A stretch of DNA of 64,000 nt. Origin: Candidatus Galacturonatibacter soehngenii. GTDB lineage: Bacteria > Bacillota > Clostridia > Lachnospirales > Lachnospiraceae. Each line of letters opens with the position of its first letter. Positions within the stretch are counted from its first letter, which is position 1. The position numbers and the translations under genes were made by a program. Location of the stretch: the NCBI RefSeq assembly GCF_008830185.1, contig NZ_WAGX01000004.1, positions 682,001 through 746,000 of the forward strand, written 5' to 3'. Below the pieces are notes generated by a model, which was not told the DNA's origin, did not search any database, and was given only the letters and a program-made list of their open reading frames with translations. Shown here piece after piece: positions 59,510-64,000 of the stretch.

Positions 59510-62146
59510 TTACTTTGTCTCGTACCAGTTATTGCCAGTATTCATATCTATTTCTAATGGTACAAGTAGTTTTGCTGCTCCTTGCATCTCTTCTTTTAGT
59601 ATTTCTTTTACTTTAATGATTTCATCTTTATGCGTCTCAACTAATAACTCATCATGTACTTGTAAAATTAATTTTGATTGTAATCTCTCTTCTTTTAATC
59701 GCTCATTGACACGAATCATAGCTATCTTAATAATGTCAGCGGCGGTTCCTTGAATCGGTGCATTCATTGCAACACGCTCTCCAAACGATCTTTGCATAAA
59801 ATTACTTGACTTTAATTCTGGTATTGGACGAATTCTTCCAAACATTGTAGTAGAAACTCCCGTTTCTTTTGCATTTGCAACTGCTTCGTCCAAAAATTTC
59901 TTAACTCCTGGATAAGTCTCAAAATACTTTTCTATATATTCTGATGCTTCTTTTCTAGAGATACTTAAATCCTGACTTAGACCAAACGAACTAATTCCAT
60001 ATACGATACCAAAGTTAACCGCCTTTGCATTCCTTCTTTGAAGACTTGTTACCTCTTCTAGTGGTGTATGAAATACTTCTGAAGCTGTTATTTTATGAAT
60101 GTCTTGTTCCTCTTGATAAGCTTGTATTAATTTTTGATCTGCTGAAAAATGTGCCAGTACTCTTAATTCAATCTGTGAATAGTCTGCATCAACAAACACG
60201 AAATCTTCTCTTGGTATAAAGACCTTACGTATCAATCTACCAAGCTCCATACGAATCGGAATGTTTTGCAGATTTGGTTCTGTACTACTAATTCTTCCCG
60301 TGGCAGCAATCGTTTGTTTAAAATTACTATGAATTCTCCCATCTTCTGCAATGTAATTCGCCAGTCCATCTGCATAGGTGGATTTTAACTTTGCTAACTG
60401 TCTATATTCTAGAATATATGCTACAATTTCATATTCTGGAGCAAGCTTTTCTAAAACATCAGCGGCTGTAGAATAACCTGTTTTTGTCTTTTTACCGTAA
60501 GGAAGTCCTAATTGTCCAAACAATACTTCCCCTAATTGTTTTGGGGAATTAATATTAAATTCCACATTTGCCATAGAATAAATCTGCTTCTCAAGCTCTG
60601 CAATACGAATGCTTAATTGATCGCCATACTCTTTAAGCGATTCCTTTTCAACTGCAATTCCTTCCTTCTCCATATCATACAAAGTAAATATTAATGGCAT
60701 TTCTATCTCTTTGAATAAATCCCACTCACCGATTGACTTTAATTTATCTTCAATCAAAGGAGCCGCAGAAAATGCCACATAACTCATATAACAGGCTACC
60801 TTGCACAATTCGTTTGGCATCTGTTCGTAAGCACTATGAAATGCCAATTTACCTAGAATTTCTTCCTTTTCCGGTAACATAAGACCTAGAATTTCCTTTC
60901 CAATATCTGTAAAATGATATACTGGATTCATAGGATTAATGAGATATGCACCAATTTCTATATCAAAATATTTATTCGAATCGTCTACCTCAATCAAAGA
61001 AAGTTGTTCTTTTAAACCAATCGTTGCAACATACTTTACATTTCTTAAAACCTCATTTGTTTTATCCAGCAAATACTGCTTTGTAATAAAGCCTTCCACT
61101 GCGATAAAGTAACTCTCCTTTGCTTCATTTGTAAAGGAAACTCCAACTAAGCCGTTATCTTGTAACAACTTCATACCAATTCGATTTTGCATTTTTAATT
61201 TTGCAAAAATACTCTCTGCTTCTTCTAAGGAAGTAATAAGTGAAAACGCTTCTTCTAAGTTATTATCTTGACTTACTGGTGCTTCAAATCGATTCAACAG
61301 ATTCTTAAATTCTAATTCTTTAAACAAATGATAAGCATCATCGGTATAGACATTGCCAATTTCTGCTTCCATCAAGGAAAAGTCAATGTCACAATCAATG
61401 TTAATTGTTGCCAAAATCTTACTTAATTTTGCTTTATCAAAATGATCTCTTAATGCTTCTTTTGCTTTATTTGGCTTAATATCCTCTACATGCGCATAAG
61501 CATTCTCAATATCACCATATTCAACAATGAGCTTTGTAGCTGTTTTCTCTCCAATCCCTGGTACCCCTGGTATATTATCGGATGCATCTCCCATCAAGGC
61601 CTTTAATTCTATGAATTGTTTTGGCGTTACCTGATATTTTTCCAATACATCTTTTGCATTATAATCCTCTATTTCAGTTGTTCCTCGTTTGGTTTTAGGG
61701 ATTCTTATCTTAATGTCCTCTTCCGCCAATTGCAGCAAATCTCTGTCTCCAGATATAACAGATACTTCTAAGCCCTGCTTTGCCGAACGTTTTGCAATGG
61801 TTCCAAGTAAATCATCTGCTTCAAGTCCAGCTTGTTCTATAATCTTAATCCCCATTGCCCTTAAGACCTTTTTCATAACTGGAACCTGTTCTCTTAATTC
61901 CTCTGGCATTTGCTTTCTTGTCCCTTTATATTCTGCATACATTTCATGGCGAAACGTAGGGGCATGCACATCGAATGCAACCGTAAGGTACTTTGGTGTT
62001 TCTTCTGCTAAAATCTTAAACATGATATTTAAAAATCCATAGATTGCATTGGTATGAAATCCGCTACTATTTGTTAAATCTGGAACTCCATAGAATGCTC
62101 TATTTAAGATGCTATGCCCATCTATTAAGACGATTTTTTCTTTCAT
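59510..62146 (-). CDS. polA: DNA polymerase I
   Basis: Pol I fills gaps and removes RNA primers. The 878 residues carry the 5'-3' exonuclease domain (about 1-290, with GDASDNIPGVPGIGEKTA), a middle domain and the polymerase domain. In the middle domain the DxE metal motif of a 3'-5' exonuclease is missing: the matching stretch reads IGMKLLQDNGLVGVSF. Polymerase motif A is VDADYSQIELRVLAHF, the O-helix RRNAKAVNFGIVYG and motif C VHDE. Proofreading is therefore probably absent, as in other Firmicutes Pol I enzymes. It heads the polA-coaE unit. Confidence 0.97.
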   Translation of the reverse strand: MKEKIVLIDGHSILNRAFYGVPDLTNSSGFHTNAIYGFLNIMFKILAEETPKYLTVAFDVHAPTFRHEMYAEYKGTRKQMPEELREQVPVMKKVLRAMGIKIIEQAGLEADDLLGTIAKRSAKQGLEVSVISGDRDLLQLAEEDIKIRIPKTKRGTTEIEDYNAKDVLEKYQVTPKQFIELKALMGDASDNIPGVPGIGEKTATKLIVEYGDIENAYAHVEDIKPNKAKEALRDHFDKAKLSKILATINIDCDIDFSLMEAEIGNVYTDDAYHLFKELEFKNLLNRFEAPVSQDNNLEEAFSLITSLEEAESIFAKLKMQNRIGMKLLQDNGLVGVSFTNEAKESYFIAVEGFITKQYLLDKTNEVLRNVKYVATIGLKEQLSLIEVDDSNKYFDIEIGAYLINPMNPVYHFTDIGKEILGLMLPEKEEILGKLAFHSAYEQMPNELCKVACYMSYVAFSAAPLIEDKLKSIGEWDLFKEIEMPLIFTLYDMEKEGIAVEKESLKEYGDQLSIRIAELEKQIYSMANVEFNINSPKQLGEVLFGQLGLPYGKKTKTGYSTAADVLEKLAPEYEIVAYILEYRQLAKLKSTYADGLANYIAEDGRIHSNFKQTIAATGRISSTEPNLQNIPIRMELGRLIRKVFIPREDFVFVDADYSQIELRVLAHFSADQKLIQAYQEEQDIHKITASEVFHTPLEEVTSLQRRNAKAVNFGIVYGISSFGLSQDLSISRKEASEYIEKYFETYPGVKKFLDEAVANAKETGVSTTMFGRIRPIPELKSSNFMQRSFGERVAMNAPIQGTAADIIKIAMIRVNERLKEERLQSKLILQVHDELLVETHKDEIIKVKEILKEEMQGAAKLLVPLEIDMNTGNNWYETK

Positions 62147-62170
62147 TTTGTTTTCTCCATTAAATTTATT

Positions 62171-62506
62171 TTAAATCCATAACCTAATTTGTATTATCAC
62201 TACTATAATAAGTGCTACCATAGCTGCCGTATACAGCGCATTTTTGAATTGTTCAAATGCTTTTTTTCTTATTATATACTTTTTAGATGCTTTTAATTGT
62301 TCTAAAAGCATGGCACTCATGTCATAAGAAGCCCCAGGATTATCATCCAATTGCATCAAAGCTGCGTAAATCGTATAATTGATTTCTAATTCCTCATAAC
62401 ATTCTTTGCAATTTTCAATATGATTAAGAAAATGTTCTAATTCTTTATCATTCATATCCTTTGCAATATATTTTGTAATTAATTTTTGTACTTCTTTACA
62501 TTCCAT
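62171..62506 (-). CDS. Membrane protein with N-terminal zinc-finger (anti-sigma-like)
   Basis: The N-terminus ECKEVQKLITKYIAKDMNDK and HFLNHIENCKECYEEL fit the zf-HC2 (HxxxCxxC) fold of anti-sigma factors, with the C-terminal hydrophobic helix AAMVALIIVVIIQIRLWI as a membrane anchor. Start at 62506 (GAGG eight bases upstream), 111 residues. No ECF sigma factor gene is adjacent, so whether it controls one is unknown. It precedes polA by 24 bases and probably shares its transcript. Confidence 0.8.
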   Translation of the reverse strand: MECKEVQKLITKYIAKDMNDKELEHFLNHIENCKECYEELEINYTIYAALMQLDDNPGASYDMSAMLLEQLKASKKYIIRKKAFEQFKNALYTAAMVALIIVVIIQIRLWI

Positions 62507-62653
62507 GATAAGCCTCACTACTTCACCTATTGCTACTTCAAATTATACATAATTACTATACACTAAAATAAATAAATTTAAAACAATTTTTACGAAAGTT
62601 GTTAAGATAATGTTTTAGTAACAGGATTTATAAATAATGAATATTATAAATTC

Positions 62654-62682
62654 TAAAAAATGCCACCATTGCTGGCGGCATC
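62654..62682 (-). terminator. Terminator of the 127-residue unknown gene
   Basis: ATGCCGCCA and TGGTGGCAT form a GC-rich 9-bp stem (one G-U) with a four-base loop, followed on the minus strand by TTTTTTAG. Confidence 0.88.
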
Positions 62683-62736
62683 TTGTACTTTTGAAATTAA
62701 TTCATATTATGTGCAAATACTATAGACTAAGTATGG

Positions 62737-63120
62737 TTATTTTGTACTTACGGTTAATATAGTTTCTAAGTATTCAGGTCGGTTAAGGATGGTAACAGTA
62801 ATAGGTGCTTCCTCATTATCATATTGTGTGTAATCAAGAAATAAATAACCTTCCCCTTCACATAGAGTAGACATAATAGCTTTTGTATTTACATCTGCAT
62901 AAGATTTTACTTCTAAAATTTTATATTCTTCAGCAGAATATTTGGATTCTGGTATCGTAAGAATAATTTCATAGCCACTATCAGGAATATGAAAGATTTC
63001 TTTATTTAGAGCTAAGATATAACTTTGTTCAAAAATAGAATCAGATACAAGTTGAAAGCTATAACTATCTTGAAATGCAATATTTTCATCTACAAGATAC
63101 TGCTTTAGTCCTTTTGGCAT
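62737..63120 (-). CDS. 127-residue protein, function unknown
   Basis: I do not recognise a family. Start at 63120: CAGGTGGTTGAAATG places GGTGG six bases before the ATG. A longer frame to 63150 begins inside the tRNA terminator region and has no ribosome site. The protein is acidic with alternating strand-like patterns (YEIILTIPESKY, ITVTILNRPEYL), with no signal peptide, membrane span or cysteine cluster. It lies downstream of tRNA-Leu, followed by its own terminator. Confidence 0.7.
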   Translation of the reverse strand: MPKGLKQYLVDENIAFQDSYSFQLVSDSIFEQSYILALNKEIFHIPDSGYEIILTIPESKYSAEEYKILEVKSYADVNTKAIMSTLCEGEGYLFLDYTQYDNEEAPITVTILNRPEYLETILTVSTK

Positions 63121-63149
63121 TTCAACCACCTGTAACTGTCCCACAGCCA

Positions 63150-63200
63150 TAAAAAGTCAGGCAAAAATAGATACAAATTTACATCCATTTCTGCCTGACA
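63150..63200 (-). terminator. Terminator of the tRNA-Leu transcript
   Basis: A 13-bp stem (GTCAGGCAGAAAT with ATTTTTGCCTGAC, one G-U) lies seven bases after the tRNA and is followed on the minus strand by TTTTTATG. Confidence 0.88.
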
Positions 63201-63206
63201 ACTTAC

Positions 63207-63290
63207 TGCGGATAGTGGGACTTGAACCCACACGGGGTTGCCCCCGTCAGATTTTGAGTCTGATTCGTCTGCCATTCCGACACATCCGCA
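63207..63290 (-). tRNA. tRNA-Leu, anticodon CAA
   Basis: The 84-base sequence folds into a class II cloverleaf. The acceptor stem TGCGGAT pairs with ATCCGCA. The anticodon stem TCAGA/TCTGA encloses CTCAAAA, giving anticodon CAA (codon UUG). A long variable arm (CGGGGGCAACCCCG) and the T arm GTGGG TTCAAGT CCCAC are present. CCA is not encoded. Confidence 0.97.
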
Positions 63291-63393
63291 AATTATTAAA
63301 AATTTTTCATTCGTGATTTGTTAACCGAACAAAAGATATATTAACATATTATGTAAAACATTGCAAGCTATATTTCGAAAATAATTATATTTT

Positions 63394-64000
63394 TTAATCA
63401 AATATTGTTGCTTGCAATGTTAAAACTACCTGTGATGGCAAATAAAAAAACCAAATTAGGTTTTGTACTGCACTCGTTAGTAAATTAAGGAGAGCAAAAC
63501 CAGAATCTCTGTCATTAAGTATAAATTTTAAACCTACGTTAATATCACATAAATAAAATAAAGTAAGTCCGATTGCTAGCATTGTAGTTTGTCTGGTTAT
63601 GATATTCTCCTCTATATTCCTATTTTTATTTACTTGAATCCATATCCGAATTAAATTTCCCGTAAAAAGCAAAAAATACAAACCAGCTAATGCGATAACT
63701 GGAGTTAAATTTATCTCATTTTTCAAAACTAATATCAATATATTCCATATAAAAGTAACTGAAAGTATCTCTATCATATATAACTTGCATCCATCCATAC
63801 AAGTTGCCTTAATCTTACGAGAATAAAGTATTTGAACTATGATAAAGGATAAAATGCCATATTCAAAACGATTCGTAAATAGTAAAAATGTATCCGCTAT
63901 TACTGTAAATAATAAAATACCAAGCATGAGGGCTCTTTTATTGTTCTTTATTTTTGTATAGGTTAAAGCAAAAAAAATAAGACAGAGCCATATCGAAATG
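63394..64000 (-). CDS. Multi-span membrane protein, YhhN/TMEM86-like (partial, start outside window)
   Basis: The frame stays open to the right edge, so the ATG at 63927 is not the start; residues ISIWLCLIFFALTYTKIKN continue upstream. Six or seven hydrophobic spans are visible. VIADTFLLFTNRFEYGILSF and the C-terminal IWFFYLPSQVVLTLQ recall the YhhN/TMEM86 (lysoplasmalogenase) pattern of GD-FLL and YY-AQ motifs, but the match is weak and untested. A tRNA gene lies downstream. Confidence 0.65.
   Translation of the reverse strand, partial: ISIWLCLIFFALTYTKIKNNKRALMLGILLFTVIADTFLLFTNRFEYGILSFIIVQILYSRKIKATCMDGCKLYMIEILSVTFIWNILILVLKNEINLTPVIALAGLYFLLFTGNLIRIWIQVNKNRNIEENIITRQTTMLAIGLTLFYLCDINVGLKFILNDRDSGFALLNLLTSAVQNLIWFFYLPSQVVLTLQATIFD

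Noticed and set aside
63394-63927. 177-residue version of the right-edge membrane protein
   Set aside because: The frame remains open upstream to the window edge with hydrophobic coding sequence, so the internal ATG is unlikely to be the start.
1-64000. CRISPR arrays, insertion sequences, integrase genes or prophage modules
   Set aside because: No regularly spaced repeats, transposase-like proteins or att-like duplications were seen anywhere in the window.

Overview
The window is AT-rich, low-GC Gram-positive DNA. SpoIVA, a tyrosine T-box, strong AGGAGG ribosome binding sites, consensus sigma-A promoters, the paired pta-ackA genes and oxygen-independent cobalamin synthesis together point to an anaerobic, spore-forming Clostridia species. 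The closest fit by gene style is the Lachnospiraceae (Lachnoclostridium-like), but no database search was possible. Almost every gene lies on the minus strand; only three proteins and one inferred antisense RNA are read from the plus strand. I see no insertion sequence, prophage or CRISPR array.

Region 1 (1-16.7 kb) is one long minus-strand operon for adenosylcobalamin. Reading in transcription order it runs pnp, cdd, cbiD, cbiL, cbiF, cbiG, cbiH, a cbiJ-cbiE-cbiT fusion, cbiA, cobT, cobU, cobS, a degenerate cobU fused to a cobC-type phosphatase, cbiB, cobD, cbiP and cbiC (cut by the left edge). It covers most of the anaerobic corrin ring pathway plus nucleotide loop assembly. The chelatase, cobalt uptake, adenosyltransferase and uroporphyrinogen genes are not in view. 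The only promoter I find precedes pnp, and no cobalamin riboswitch is recognisable.

Region 2 (16.8-29.4 kb) is mixed: spoIVA with a sigma-E-like promoter, a small zinc-binding protein with the RNA ligase RtcB, a 42-residue small protein, a carbonic anhydrase, a candidate type I toxin-antitoxin locus (20.8-21.2 kb), tyrS behind a tyrosine T-box, tcdA, a 54-residue small protein, a secreted NlpC/P60 hydrolase, a flavodoxin-like protein, a MarR regulator, a small (p)ppGpp synthetase and aroC.

Region 3 (29.4-42.1 kb) has a MarR-controlled pair of ABC exporters, then ilvA, ftsY, smc, rnc, acpP and plsX, a common Clostridia cluster for lipid synthesis, chromosome packing and protein secretion. Region 4 (42.2-46.9 kb) is a carbohydrate ABC importer (two permeases and a binding lipoprotein) with its AraC regulator. 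Region 5 (47.2-55.1 kb) holds yceD-rpmF, pta-ackA, a CBS protein, tmcAL, a DUF711/ACT pair and a WalJ-like hydrolase. Region 6 (55.1-64 kb) holds a membrane diguanylate cyclase, an FtsA-like protein with a long tail, coaE, polA, a zinc-finger membrane protein, an unknown protein, tRNA-Leu(CAA) and a partial membrane protein.

The most unusual item is the 20.8-21.2 kb locus. A 43-residue protein with a hydrophobic N-terminal half is encoded opposite a compact transcription unit with its own promoter and terminator. The two convergent RNAs overlap at their 3' ends and share a similar promoter and 5' end.
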